From positions 1 through 47,166 of the forward strand of contig CAYVMP010000003.1 of the NCBI GenBank assembly GCA_964452635.1: a stretch of 47,166 nt of DNA. The letters run 5' to 3'. This DNA is from CAYVMP01 sp964452635. Lineage in GTDB: Bacteria; Patescibacteriota; Minisyncoccia; Phycocordibacterales; DATDWN01. The notes beneath the pieces are model-generated. The model was not told where the DNA came from and searched no databases. It saw nothing but the letters and a program-made list of their open reading frames with translations. Position numbers and translations under genes: made by a program. Shown piece after piece: positions 8,702 to 16,656 of the stretch (the stretch's first letter is position 1; each line of letters begins with the position of its first letter).

Positions 8702-10093
8702 ATGACTCAGTCCATCATCTCACCTATGTCTCAGAGCCGACTTCGCATTCCTCCACAGAACCTTGATGCGGAAATGGCACTCCTCGGATCTATCATGCTT
8801 CGACCGGAAGCACTTCACGATATTGCCGATATCATTTCGCTTGATTCATTCTACTCGGACAAACACCGCATCATCTACGACACAATGATGGAGTTGTTTA
8901 ATAAACGTCAGCCGATTGATCTCCTCTCTGTATCTGCACGTCTCAAAGAGCGTGGATGGCTCGATCAAATCGGTGGCAACACGTATCTCACAGAACTTGT
9001 AAACATCGTTCCCTCGTCAGCAAACATCACGTACTACGCACAAATCGTACAAAAAAAATACATGATGCGACGACTCATCGAGGCATCGGACCACATTAGT
9101 CACATTGGGTATGACGAAAACACCGAACTCGAAGAAATGCTCGACAGTGCAGAGAAAAAACTCTTCGAAGTCACGAACTTCAACACGGCTCACAAATTCG
9201 TACCACTCAAAGACGAACTCGCGGAGGCATGGGAGCGTCTTGATCGGCTTCACTCTGACGACACTGGCATGCGTGGTATTCCGACAGGGTTTGCTGATAT
9301 TGATTTGAAACTCTCTGGTCTACAAAAATCAGATTTGATTATTCTCGCTGCACGACCAAGTATGGGAAAAACATCTCTCGCCCTCGATATCGCTCGACAG
9401 TCTGCAGTCAATCACAACACTCCCGTCGGTATCTTCTCTCTCGAAATGTCCTCACAACAACTCGTTGACCGTATGCTCGCAGCACAGGCAAATGTCGACG
9501 CATGGAAACTTCGAACAGGAAAACTTTCTCGACAGGATGACTTCGATGCGATTCGTGAGTCACTTGATAAACTCAATAAAGCACCGATTTACATTGATGA
9601 CCAACCGGGGAACAATATTCTCAAAATGCGCTCCATTGCACGTCGACTCAAATCTGAACACGGGCTTGGACTTATCGTTGTCGACTACCTCCAACTCATG
9701 GTCCCAACACAGACGAAAAATGATAACGTCGTTCAGCAAGTCACCGAAATTTCTCGGTCACTCAAAAACCTTGCGCGTGAACTCGATGTGCCCGTCCTCG
9801 CACTCTCACAGCTCTCTCGAGAGGTTGAAAAACGCGGTGGTCGTCCTCGTCTCTCCGACCTCCGAGACTCAGGTTCCATCGAGCAGGATGCAGACGTGGT
9901 TATGTTCATTCATCGTGAAGATAAATACAAAGATGAGGCAGAACGCACCAACATCGCCGAGATTCTCATTGAGAAACACAGAAATGGCGAGACTGGCAAA
10001 GTCGATCTGTATTTCAATGATAAAAAGGCAACATTCCAAAATATGGACAAATCCAAGTACGGAGGTGCCGAAAAAGATTTTAGTGATTTCTAA
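8702..10093 (+). CDS. dnaB: Replicative DNA helicase DnaB
   Basis: 463 aa. N-terminal DnaG-interacting domain (PPQNLDAEMALLGSIML), RecA-like core with Walker A ARPSMGKTSLALDIA, Walker B GLIVVDYLQLM, and the conserved LSQLSREVEKRG and SGSIEQDADVVMFIHR. It unwinds DNA at the fork as a hexamer. ATG 8702 is selected: TAGAAT sits 7 bp upstream, giving a leaderless mRNA, and residues encoded further upstream do not resemble DnaB. An alternative ATG nine codons later is possible. No intein is seen. Confidence 0.97.
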   Translation: MTQSIISPMSQSRLRIPPQNLDAEMALLGSIMLRPEALHDIADIISLDSFYSDKHRIIYDTMMELFNKRQPIDLLSVSARLKERGWLDQIGGNTYLTELVNIVPSSANITYYAQIVQKKYMMRRLIEASDHISHIGYDENTELEEMLDSAEKKLFEVTNFNTAHKFVPLKDELAEAWERLDRLHSDDTGMRGIPTGFADIDLKLSGLQKSDLIILAARPSMGKTSLALDIARQSAVNHNTPVGIFSLEMSSQQLVDRMLAAQANVDAWKLRTGKLSRQDDFDAIRESLDKLNKAPIYIDDQPGNNILKMRSIARRLKSEHGLGLIVVDYLQLMVPTQTKNDNVVQQVTEISRSLKNLARELDVPVLALSQLSREVEKRGGRPRLSDLRDSGSIEQDADVVMFIHREDKYKDEAERTNIAEILIEKHRNGETGKVDLYFNDKKATFQNMDKSKYGGAEKDFSDF

Positions 10094-10111
10094 GGGAAGC
10101 GTAGCGGACAC

Positions 10112-10173
10112 TTACATCTGATGTACTCATCAGATGTAACATACAAGGAACAACTACATTTCCTGCAGGAAAT
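10112..10173. repeat. Two perfect palindromes before recR
   Basis: A 12-bp perfect stem with TACT loop (10112-10139; arms TTACATCTGATG and CATCAGATGTAA) and, 18 bp on, a 16-bp loopless palindrome ATTTCCTGCAGGAAAT (10158-10173). Neither is followed by a T-run, so neither is a normal terminator. They belong to the wider set of perfect intergenic palindromes in this window. Confidence 0.75.
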
Positions 10174-10193
10174 ACATCGCAACATTCACCACC

Positions 10194-10811
10194 ATGGACA
10201 ACATACAACGACTCATCGAGCTTTTTCGGGAATTCCCCGGCATAGGACCGAGACAGGCAAAGCGATTTGTCTATTTTCTACTTCACCGAAATGCAGGATA
10301 CTCGACTGAACTGGCTCGACTTATTGCCGACATCAAACGAGAAGTACAGACGTGCGATTCGTGTTTTCGTTTTTTCCCACACGATGCATCTCAGAGCCGA
10401 ACATGTCCAACATGTCGAGATACTCACCGCGATGCACACACACTCATGCTCGTCTCCCACGATGTAGACTTTGAAAATATAGAGAAAACTCATTCGTACG
10501 CTGGGTATTATTTCATCCTCGGTGGAAGCATCCCAATCCTTGAGAAAAATCCGGGATCACGAATTCGAGAGAAAGAACTCATTGACCAAATCGAACTCCG
10601 CCACCCAAAAGGACTCCGAGAAATCATCATCGCACTCAACTACAACCCTGAGGGAGAACACACACTCACATACCTCCAAAACCTCCTCCGACCTCTCTCG
10701 GACAAACATGGTATGAAAATCTCAACCCTTGGTCGTGGACTCTCCACTGGTACCGAACTTGAATACTCAGATACCGAAACCATCAAAAACGCCCTGAAAA
10801 ACAGACAGTAA
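10194..10811 (+). CDS. recR: Recombination mediator RecR
   Basis: 205 aa. N-terminal HhH (FREFPGIGPRQAKRFVYFLL), a four-Cys zinc finger (CDSCFRFF...CPTC), a TOPRIM domain (LMLVSHDVDFENIEKTHSYAGYYF, with GGSI following) and the C-terminal Walker-like tail. It acts with RecO/RecF in loading RecA at gaps. The zinc finger is complete. It lies 100 bp after dnaB, separated by palindromes. No SD is obvious; ATG 10194 is the family-consistent start. Confidence 0.95.
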   Translation: MDNIQRLIELFREFPGIGPRQAKRFVYFLLHRNAGYSTELARLIADIKREVQTCDSCFRFFPHDASQSRTCPTCRDTHRDAHTLMLVSHDVDFENIEKTHSYAGYYFILGGSIPILEKNPGSRIREKELIDQIELRHPKGLREIIIALNYNPEGEHTLTYLQNLLRPLSDKHGMKISTLGRGLSTGTELEYSDTETIKNALKNRQ

Positions 10812-10823
10812 GAAGTGAGGAAT

Positions 10824-11378
10824 TTAAAATCCTAATTCCGCCTTTTTCTCGTCCAGCCACTGTTCGATTGTTTTATTTTTTAGATGTACATATAACTCTG
10901 CCTGTTCAAAATTATTTACTTGAATCGTTTTATTTAATAATGCATTCACCCCAATATTTCCGACAATCTTTTCCTCATCAATATCATACACAATCGACTG
11001 AATCGTAAGTGGGGTACGGTGAATGAATTCATCGACTGTAAAATTATTCATTTTATTAGCTCGAATTGCCTTTCTAATTTCAGTAAAACTTGTTCGCACA
11101 GTATCAGTCATATAGTTTTGACTCCCGTATGAATTGGTGTATATCTGCCACCCACGAATCTCTTGTAGAAGATCATTTTTATATTCAACCAAAAAATCCA
11201 AATCTTTTATATATATTTCCGTAGGTTTCCCGTATAATTCTCGCGCCAAGTTTTTATACAAAAAACCACCCATAAGCCAAATTTTTCCTTGTGAATTCTT
11301 CCGAACCAAATCCAAAACCTCGAGGAAAATAGGGTGGTCAAGATATGGTTTAAATTTCTGGGCAAATTCACGTTCCAT
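10824..11378 (-). CDS. Nucleotidyltransferase-fold hypothetical protein, 184 aa
   Basis: The segment IWLMGGFLYKNLARELYG...KDLDFLVEYKNDLL fits the head of the pol-beta-type nucleotidyltransferase superfamily: GG-x-L helix, then a D-x-D-like acidic pair (KDLDF) on the next strand. The C-terminal half is charged and helical, with no recognised RNA-binding domain. Substrate unknown. TATACT lies 5 bp before ATG (leaderless). It converges with recR and is transcribed away from the next small gene. Confidence 0.6.
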   Translation of the reverse strand: MEREFAQKFKPYLDHPIFLEVLDLVRKNSQGKIWLMGGFLYKNLARELYGKPTEIYIKDLDFLVEYKNDLLQEIRGWQIYTNSYGSQNYMTDTVRTSFTEIRKAIRANKMNNFTVDEFIHRTPLTIQSIVYDIDEEKIVGNIGVNALLNKTIQVNNFEQAELYVHLKNKTIEQWLDEKKAELGF

Positions 11379-11455
11379 ACCCTAGTATACCAAATAAATA
11401 AAATCTTGTGTTTTGATTATAAATATGAGAATCTAGTAGAAGAAGGAGAACGTCA

Positions 11456-11671
11456 ATGGCACTAATACCAAATGCGTGGGAACAACAAGATTTGCAAGAA
11501 GCAGAAAAAATAGAAAAAGAAGCAAAAGAGAAAAGAAAGAAAAAATTTGTGGACGAATTTTCAAGAATGACCATAGAACAGATAGCGGAACTCATGTTCG
11601 AAATGAAGGAGGAAATTGATAGGACAAAGGAAAAGGATAGGACATTTGGGTTTGGATCTGATTTGATTTAA
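11456..11671 (+). CDS. Small coiled-coil hypothetical protein, 71 aa
   Basis: Highly charged, almost entirely helical (EAEKIEKEAKEKRKKKFVDEF, MTIEQIAELMFEMKEEIDRTKEKD); probably a short coiled coil. A good SD (AAGGAG, about 8 nt before ATG) sets the start, in contrast to the leaderless neighbours. Followed by a strong bidirectional terminator. Confidence 0.6.
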   Translation: MALIPNAWEQQDLQEAEKIEKEAKEKRKKKFVDEFSRMTIEQIAELMFEMKEEIDRTKEKDRTFGFGSDLI

Positions 11672-11691
11672 CCCTCACTGTCCTCCCTATC

Positions 11692-11722
11692 AAAAAGCAC
11701 TCCCCGCGGAGTGCCTTTCTTT
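11692..11722. terminator. Bidirectional terminator between 11456 gene and rplU
   Basis: GCACTCC-ccgc-GGAGTGC, a perfect 7-bp GC-rich stem flanked by A-run and T-run (CTTTCTTT). It sits between convergent genes. Confidence 0.9.
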
Positions 11723-11725
11723 ACC

Positions 11726-12043
11726 TTATTTAATCGCTCCTATTTTGACTTTGAACCACGGCTGACGATGACCATTTTTCTTGAAATATCGAGACTTTTG
11801 TTTGTATTTAATAACATCTACTGTTTTATTGCGACCAACAGAGTCGAGAGTTGCCTCAACTGTCGCGCCAGTGACGTACGGCTGACCAATCTTGGTACCA
11901 GATTTACCTTCTGTAAGAAGAACTTTATCAAAAACCACCTTGTCACCCACCTTCAAATCGCCTTTGATTTTCTCAATTTTGACGATGTCTCCGGCTGAGA
12001 CTTTGTATTGTTTACCTCCTGTGTGTATAACTGCAAATTCCAT
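11726..12043 (-). CDS. rplU: 50S ribosomal protein L21
   Basis: 105 aa, complete. MEFAVIHTGGKQYKVSAGD and VIKYKQKSRYFKKNGHRQPWFKVKI are diagnostic of L21, which binds 23S rRNA. ATG 12043 has TATACT 9 bp upstream. The gene stands alone, 9 kb from rpmA and on the opposite strand; in most bacteria rplU-rpmA form one operon. Confidence 0.97.
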   Translation of the reverse strand: MEFAVIHTGGKQYKVSAGDIVKIEKIKGDLKVGDKVVFDKVLLTEGKSGTKIGQPYVTGATVEATLDSVGRNKTVDVIKYKQKSRYFKKNGHRQPWFKVKIGAIK

Positions 12044-12086
12044 AGTCCTACTAGTATACAAAAATAGCTTAAAAATGCAAATGAAA

Positions 12087-12142
12087 AGACAGGTGTTGCC
12101 GTGTGGTGGGTATGGAAACCCATGCACACAGGACACCTGTCT
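12087..12142 (-). terminator. Terminator of the subtilase gene
   Basis: Long hairpin with a 10-bp perfect outer stem (AGACAGGTGT/ACACCTGTCT) and inner stems GTGTG/CACAC and GGGT/ACCC. On the minus strand it is followed by TTTTC. It lies 10 bp after the protease stop codon. Confidence 0.75.
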
Positions 12143-12152
12143 GAAAAGCGAG

Positions 12153-14309
12153 TTAGATCGTCCGGAGGGTTACCTTCGAGACAATCCAACCAATACCAAC
12201 GGAACTACCGTTGGTGAAGAACCTGAAGCGGATCTGGATCGTCTTGCCAGCGAACTGGGAGACGTCCAACGAGAACTTTTCGAGACCAAGTGAGGTGTTG
12301 TTCCTCACGATCTCAACCAAAGTCACCTCTCGCACCTTGCCGTTCTCTTGATAGAGAACGGAGATGGATGATTTGTCGAAGTGGGACCCCTGCGGTCCCG
12401 TACCGAACATTTGGACGAATGTGTCCAGATCGATCGAAGCAAACTCGGGCACCAGAAATGGTGCTGAATCAACTACGGAGTCGTTATTCCCGACTCGGTA
12501 GTTTATCGTGCGGGGGTTACCCGCGTAGAGCGATCGACCGAAAAACGGGAATTCCGTCTCGGTCCAAAGTACCTGAGTATTCGGGTCAATCTGGGAAATG
12601 ATGTCCCCCAGAGGACCGAACCCTCGAGTGAACGATCCGAGCGAGAGCTCCTGTGACACACTCTTGCGAGTGATCACAGAAACCGGGACAGACGTACGAG
12701 ACCATTGTCCCGTCGCGTCTGCGACCTGACACGCCACATCCGTAGGTGTCTCCTCCGTGAGAGGAGTACCGTCCAATCCCCTTACGAGAATCGGACCACC
12801 GAGGTAAGGGTTGATTTCCATTACCTTCTGCTCACCAATGTTACCGTGGTAACACCGGACAGCAGCGGGTTTAGAAGAAGAATCCAATTCGACTCGGATA
12901 GCAGAGTGACCAGCCACGACTGATGTGAGAATCGGCTGTGGCGGAGGAGTTGACTTCTCCACCAATGCGCCGGTCCATGACAGACCACCGCACGAGGTGA
13001 AGAGCTCACATCCCCCGTATTCGCGCTCGAGGATGGTTTCGGACGGCATCGTCCGTTTACCATTCATTAAGCGGAATTTAATCTCTTCGAGTGTCGCCGT
13101 TGGATTTTCATCCAAGGCGGCAAGCATTATGCCTGCAACCTGCGGGACTGCGAAGGACGTCCCGTCCACCCCTCTTTTATATCCGAACGGATCGGACATA
13201 TAGGGATCATAATACGACCCCTCGGAGGGTTTCGGAACTGCTACTGCGATATCCACTGCAGGAGCGCAGACGAGTACCGTCTTCGGCCCGAAGGTCGAAG
13301 AGAAGTACGTCCTGCGCACAATCTCCCCTTGATACCCGCACCCTCCGACAGCAATGACGCCATCGGTCGTGGTAGGGGTCTCTGGGAAGAGGTCAGCGTT
13401 ATTTCCACGATTGCCTGCGGCAACCACGAAAATTACGCCTGCACGCTGAGCGATTTGCATCGCCGCTTCGATTGGGAGGACTCTCTCCTCCGAGCCGAAG
13501 CACATGAGTGCAACCACTCGCGAACCGGCGGGAAGTTTCCCTACCTGTTCGGCGAGACGAAGGATTGTACGAACGATGTTCTGAGTTTTCCCAGTACCAT
13601 CTCGTTCCAGAACTTTCATTACCCAGAATTTGGCTTCGTTGAATGTACCAACGATGCCCTTCTGAGCAATGACACCCGTTACCGTCGCCGTACCGTGCCC
13701 GTTATCGTCGCCGACGTAGGCTTTCGCCTCATCGGTAGCAGAGTCTGGAACGGTTCCATTAAAATTATTCTCCTTTTTATTGCGAGAATAGTTAATGGAT
13801 TCATGCGTGAGACTCATACCCGTGTCGAGTGACACGACGTATAAGTTGTCCGCATTTTTCGCCGGTCGAATCTGGAACCCAATCGACCCTGGAAGGGATC
13901 CAAAGAGATTCCATTGCGCACTAGCGTTGGGGTATTGAGACGAACTCACACCCGTAGGTGCCTGACGTGTCCTCAATACAGGCGACAGGGTCGCCCATTC
14001 AAAGTTCACATCGGAGTTCAACTCTTCCACAGTCGCCGAGAGTGCGCGCACATCGCCTTGGAAGGCGATGTAGCACACACCCAATGAATCGCAGTTGTCT
14101 GCAAGTGACGATCGTGTCTTTTCAGACACTTTCGCACTTGCGGACACCACGTTCCACTCCTTCGGTTTGACGATTATCTCGTCACCGAAGTACTCAAACG
14201 TCCGCCACCCCGTTGAGGTCAATTTCTTGACCTCGACGATCCGTCCCTCGGCGCAGAGCACCGAGAGAAATACGAACAGAGACAACAACAGCACTAGAGT
14301 TTTTCTCAC
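12153..14309 (-). CDS. Secreted subtilisin-like serine protease (S8 family)
   Basis: 718 aa. A signal peptide (RKTLVLLLSLFVFLSVLCAEG) is followed by a propeptide-like region and an S8 domain with an intact triad: Asp162 (SLDTGM), His205 (DDNGHGTA), Ser385 (GVDGTSFAVPQVAG), plus the oxyanion Asn300 (VVAAGN). The last 200 residues are beta-rich (GSFTRGFGPLG, RFRFFTNGSSVGIGW), probably a jelly-roll targeting domain. GTG 14309 is chosen: AGGAG lies about 8 nt upstream and it begins right at the signal peptide. More GC-rich than its neighbours, with TTGACA promoter, SD and private terminator, which suggests acquisition. A likely degradative exoenzyme. Confidence 0.92.
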   Translation of the reverse strand: MRKTLVLLLSLFVFLSVLCAEGRIVEVKKLTSTGWRTFEYFGDEIIVKPKEWNVVSASAKVSEKTRSSLADNCDSLGVCYIAFQGDVRALSATVEELNSDVNFEWATLSPVLRTRQAPTGVSSSQYPNASAQWNLFGSLPGSIGFQIRPAKNADNLYVVSLDTGMSLTHESINYSRNKKENNFNGTVPDSATDEAKAYVGDDNGHGTATVTGVIAQKGIVGTFNEAKFWVMKVLERDGTGKTQNIVRTILRLAEQVGKLPAGSRVVALMCFGSEERVLPIEAAMQIAQRAGVIFVVAAGNRGNNADLFPETPTTTDGVIAVGGCGYQGEIVRRTYFSSTFGPKTVLVCAPAVDIAVAVPKPSEGSYYDPYMSDPFGYKRGVDGTSFAVPQVAGIMLAALDENPTATLEEIKFRLMNGKRTMPSETILEREYGGCELFTSCGGLSWTGALVEKSTPPPQPILTSVVAGHSAIRVELDSSSKPAAVRCYHGNIGEQKVMEINPYLGGPILVRGLDGTPLTEETPTDVACQVADATGQWSRTSVPVSVITRKSVSQELSLGSFTRGFGPLGDIISQIDPNTQVLWTETEFPFFGRSLYAGNPRTINYRVGNNDSVVDSAPFLVPEFASIDLDTFVQMFGTGPQGSHFDKSSISVLYQENGKVREVTLVEIVRNNTSLGLEKFSLDVSQFAGKTIQIRFRFFTNGSSVGIGWIVSKVTLRTI

Positions 14310-14381
14310 TCGGTGCTCTCCTTTCTGTAGCCTAAAAAAATGGCTCTCAAAGAACAATTGTATCAAAAACGTCTAATCGCA

Positions 14382-14409
14382 ATTATGCACAAAAAACACC
14401 ACTTGTCAA
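14382..14409 (-). promoter_or_regulatory. Promoter of the subtilase gene
   Basis: TTGACA (14409-14404), 16 bp, CATAAT (14387-14382). The predicted start is near 14375, giving a leader of about 65 nt that contains the SD before GTG 14309. Confidence 0.65.
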
Positions 14410-14441
14410 TAGCACTATCCACAGGTAGAAATAAAAAAATA

Positions 14442-14472
14442 AGGAGGCACTCTTGCTAAAGTAGTGCCTCCT
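14442..14472 (-). terminator. Rho-independent terminator of a minus-strand remnant gene
   Basis: Perfect 10-bp stem AGGAGGCACT/AGTGCCTCCT. On the minus strand it is followed by TATTTTTTTATTT. It sits 2 bp downstream of the stop codon of the 14474 reading frame, which supports that frame having been a gene. Confidence 0.85.
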
Positions 14473-14473
14473 G

Positions 14474-14767
14474 TCAACTATCGTAGGATTGATTTAATGC
14501 TTCGTTGAGAACTTCTTCCCAGAAATCTCCTACTATAACTGGACCAATCGGTTTGACCCAATAGATACCACCCTCTTTTATATACAAAAGATGGCCATTC
14601 ACAATATTATCCCGACTATGACTATCTAATATCATTGCCATTGGGATGAGGACAGTCCTTACATCACTGCATTGAATAATCCACTCGGCAGCTTTAACCC
14701 ACAGCCATTACAAAGGTACTCTATTGGATATCCCTCGTCAAATACCCAGTCAGCTATATTAGTTGAT
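14474..14767 (-). pseudogene. Probable frameshifted small gene
   Basis: The frame 14474-14641 encodes 55 aa from an ATG (ending IGPVIVGDFWEEVLNEALNQ). Coding character continues upstream of that ATG without a start (AAEWIIQCSDVRTVLIP). A second frame just before it (ADWVFDEGYPIEYLCNGCGLK, zinc-knuckle-like) ends in a stop at about 14672. Joining them near 14698 by a one-base shift gives one coherent protein. Either this is a frameshifted gene or the intact gene begins at ATG 14641. The dedicated terminator favours a once-expressed gene. Function unknown. Confidence 0.45.
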
Positions 14768-14811
14768 TTTTTATTTATATAAGATAATAATGACTAAAGA
14801 AAAGAGGTTTT

Positions 14812-15066
14812 ATGGCAGAAACTGAATGCACTTATGTTTGGCCGAGTAACCAAGAGGTTTGCGGAAGAAAAATCATTCGTTGCGAAGATTTCCCAAAACC
14901 AGATGAATCAATCATGATGTCGTGGTCTAGGTTGTATGGTAGTTCTAAGTGGCAAAAAGCAAAAGACAATCCGGGGAAATTTATTTGCCTCAGTTGTGGA
15001 TCAATCTATCCACCATCTCCTACGCAACAAGAATTCGACTTCACTAGTCAACAACCCCTTTCATGA
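14812..15066 (+). CDS. Small zinc-finger-like protein, 84 aa
   Basis: Cys-rich: CTYVW...EVCGRKIIRC at the N-terminus and FICLSCGSIYPP later, a pattern compatible with a treble-clef or zinc-ribbon fold. No family recognised. An AAGAGG element lies about 6 nt before ATG, and a TAATAA/TATAAG-rich -10 region lies upstream. A hairpin overlaps the stop codon. It is transcribed toward the structured RNA at 15135. Confidence 0.6.
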   Translation: MAETECTYVWPSNQEVCGRKIIRCEDFPKPDESIMMSWSRLYGSSKWQKAKDNPGKFICLSCGSIYPPSPTQQEFDFTSQQPLS

Positions 15067-15073
15067 AGGGGTT
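15053..15073 (+). terminator. Hairpin overlapping the 84-aa gene stop codon
   Basis: AACCCCTT-tcatg-AAGGGGTT, perfect 8-bp stem. The following sequence (TGTCCTT) is only mildly U-rich, so termination may be partial. Confidence 0.55.
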
Positions 15074-15100
15074 TGTCCTTACCTAAATAAAACCACCCCC

Positions 15101-15128
15101 TTAACTAGTATTTTTGTTGAAGTATGCT
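15101..15128 (+). promoter_or_regulatory. Putative promoter of the structured RNA
   Basis: TTAACT (15101-15106), 16 bp, TATGCT (15123-15128). The predicted start is near 15135, just before the first stem of the RNA (CACTCG at 15139). Confidence 0.5.
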
Positions 15129-15318
15129 ACTCTTAATTCACTCGTAGAGGGAGTGGCCAACCTTTACTTCTCCGTATGGGGTGACCGAGTGGCCTACCAC
15201 AGAAATCAGGAGTATAGGTTAGTAGTGGCGAGCGAACACCTATGTCAAAACTCCAAAATTTCTGTGGTTCTTTATTACCTAAATCTGACACTCAATAAAA
15301 CCGCCTTATTACGGCTAC

Positions 15319-15350
15319 TTGACAAAGGTACGGTAGTTTGCTACTACTAT
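15319..15350 (+). promoter_or_regulatory. Putative internal promoter within the RNA region
   Basis: TTGACA (15319-15324), 17 bp, then TACTAC/TACTAT (15342-15350). It would start a second RNA of about 100 nt (about 15357-15458) containing three hairpins. Confidence 0.5.
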
Positions 15351-15429
15351 ACTAGTAGAGAAATAAGCTTTAGCCGTTTGAGCCAGGTATCGCTCTACCA
15401 TTGCCCTCAAAGGCAATGTGATCAAAGGC

Positions 15430-15458
15430 AAGGTCTGTTGGAAACTTCAGGCCTTTTT
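15430..15458 (+). terminator. Terminator of the structured RNA
   Basis: AAGGTCTG-10 nt-CAGGCCTT, 8 bp with one G-U pair, running into TTTTT. It ends 5 bp before the stop codon of the convergent ychF. Confidence 0.8.
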
Positions 15459-15463
15459 CATGC

Positions 15464-16564
15464 CTAAATTCTAAACTCAATCACATCACCATCCTTGACC
15501 ACATACTCCTTCCCTTCTGTTCGAACAAGTCCCTTCTCGCGAGCCTGTGCGTATGATCCAGATGAAAGCAAGTCGGTACAGTGCACAACCTCGGCTCGTA
15601 TAAATTTATCTTTGAAATCAGTATGAATCGCCTGCCCTGCCACAGGTGCAGTTGAATCTCGAAGTATCGTCCACGCGCGAGTCTCATCCTCTCCTGTTGT
15701 GAAATATGTAATGAGATTAAGGAGTCGATATCCAGCCTTAATGAGACTGTCTATACCATCATCCTTGCCTCCCAACTCAGTACGAAACATCTCCTTTTCC
15801 TCACCTTCCAAATCCTTCAATTCATTTTCAATACCTGCATCAATTACCACCCACTGCATATTATTTTTCTTAAAATATTCAATGAGCGCAGTGTATCGCG
15901 GGTCATTCATCTCATCGAGATTTTTCCCTCCTGCTTTTTTATTGAGTGCGTACATGATTGGTTTACTCGTAAGCAGATTGAGCATTCGTACCACCTGCCA
16001 CTCCTTCTCATCCAACGTGAGTGTATTCACCAACTGTCCTGACTTCACATGTGCATCAACTTTCGTTACCACTTCATTTTCATACACTGCCTGCTTGTCA
16101 CCTTTCTTTACATCCTTCTGTAGATTCGCAAGACGCTTCGTCACTGTCTCCTGATCAGCAAGTACGAGTTCGAGGTTGATGACCTCAATATCTGAAATAG
16201 GGTTCACTGCATTGTGAACATGAATGACGTTTGGATCCTCGAAAATTCTCACCACCTCGACGATAGCATCCACCTCACGAATATTTTGTAAGAATTTATT
16301 ACCCAATCCCTCACCCTCAGATGCACCCTTGACCAGACCGGCAATATCCACGAACTCAATAACCGCAGGAATCGTTTTGGCAGATTTTGAAAATGCAGAC
16401 AATTTCCAGAGTCGCTCATCCGGCACCGGCACAATACCAACTGACGGATCAATCGTACAAAATGGATAATTCTCTGCCGGCACCGCCTTTTTCGTAAGCG
16501 CATTAAAGAGCGTTGATTTCCCAACGTTTGGAAGTCCGACAATACCGATGGATAAAGATGACAT
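15464..16564 (-). CDS. ychF: Obg-like GTPase/ATPase YchF
   Basis: 366 aa, full length. G1 GLPNVGKSTLFNAL, G2/G3 region (NYPFCTIDPSVG; FVDIAGLVKGASEGEGLGNKFL), coiled-coil arm, G4-like motif (MYALNKKAGGKN) and C-terminal TGS domain (TDFKDKFIRAEVV...YVVKDGDVIEFRI). YchF binds ribosomes and prefers ATP in many bacteria. ATG 16564 has TATAAT 9 bp upstream (leaderless pattern). Confidence 0.97.
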   Translation of the reverse strand: MSSLSIGIVGLPNVGKSTLFNALTKKAVPAENYPFCTIDPSVGIVPVPDERLWKLSAFSKSAKTIPAVIEFVDIAGLVKGASEGEGLGNKFLQNIREVDAIVEVVRIFEDPNVIHVHNAVNPISDIEVINLELVLADQETVTKRLANLQKDVKKGDKQAVYENEVVTKVDAHVKSGQLVNTLTLDEKEWQVVRMLNLLTSKPIMYALNKKAGGKNLDEMNDPRYTALIEYFKKNNMQWVVIDAGIENELKDLEGEEKEMFRTELGGKDDGIDSLIKAGYRLLNLITYFTTGEDETRAWTILRDSTAPVAGQAIHTDFKDKFIRAEVVHCTDLLSSGSYAQAREKGLVRTEGKEYVVKDGDVIEFRI

Positions 16565-16656
16565 AATTAGTCAATTATACATATATACGCTTATATTGGA
16601 AATTCCATCAAAACATAAATTTGCTATACTTATATATAACCTATAGTCTATCAAAC

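Larger units (their letters stand above)
15135..15458 (+). ncRNA. Structured non-coding RNA displaying a 23S rRNA-like loop
   Basis: No credible ORF fills this 400-bp gap, but the plus strand folds well. CACTCG (15139) pairs with CGAGTG (15186). A long hairpin at 15196-15268 has stacked stems of 11 bp (ACCACAGAAAT/ATTTCTGTGGT), 5 bp (GGAGT/ACTCC) and 6 bp (ATAGGT/ACCTAT). Its 18-nt apical loop is TAGTAGTGGCGAGCGAAC (15220-15237), which differs by only a base or two from the conserved domain I loop of bacterial 23S rRNA (AGTAGCGGCGAGCGAAC). The preceding AGAAATCA also matches that rRNA region. Further hairpins follow (CATTGCC/GGCAATG at about 15399) and a U-tailed terminator ends it. The rest does not look like 23S rRNA. 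Boundaries are approximate; a second promoter inside could give a shorter RNA. Confidence 0.6.

Noticed and set aside
15135..15458. Possible RNase P RNA (AAGGTACGG, TTGAGCCAGG and CCACAGAAA look familiar)
   Set aside because: The universal elements GAGGAAAGTCC near the 5' end and ACAGAACCCGGCTTA near the 3' end are absent, so the P4 core cannot form.
15365..15458. tRNA-like segment (GAGC..GCTC D-arm-like; CATTGCC-CTCAAA-GGCAATG anticodon-like)
   Set aside because: No T-arm (TTCRA) and no acceptor pairing. The putative anticodon loop has six bases. Treated as part of the structured RNA.
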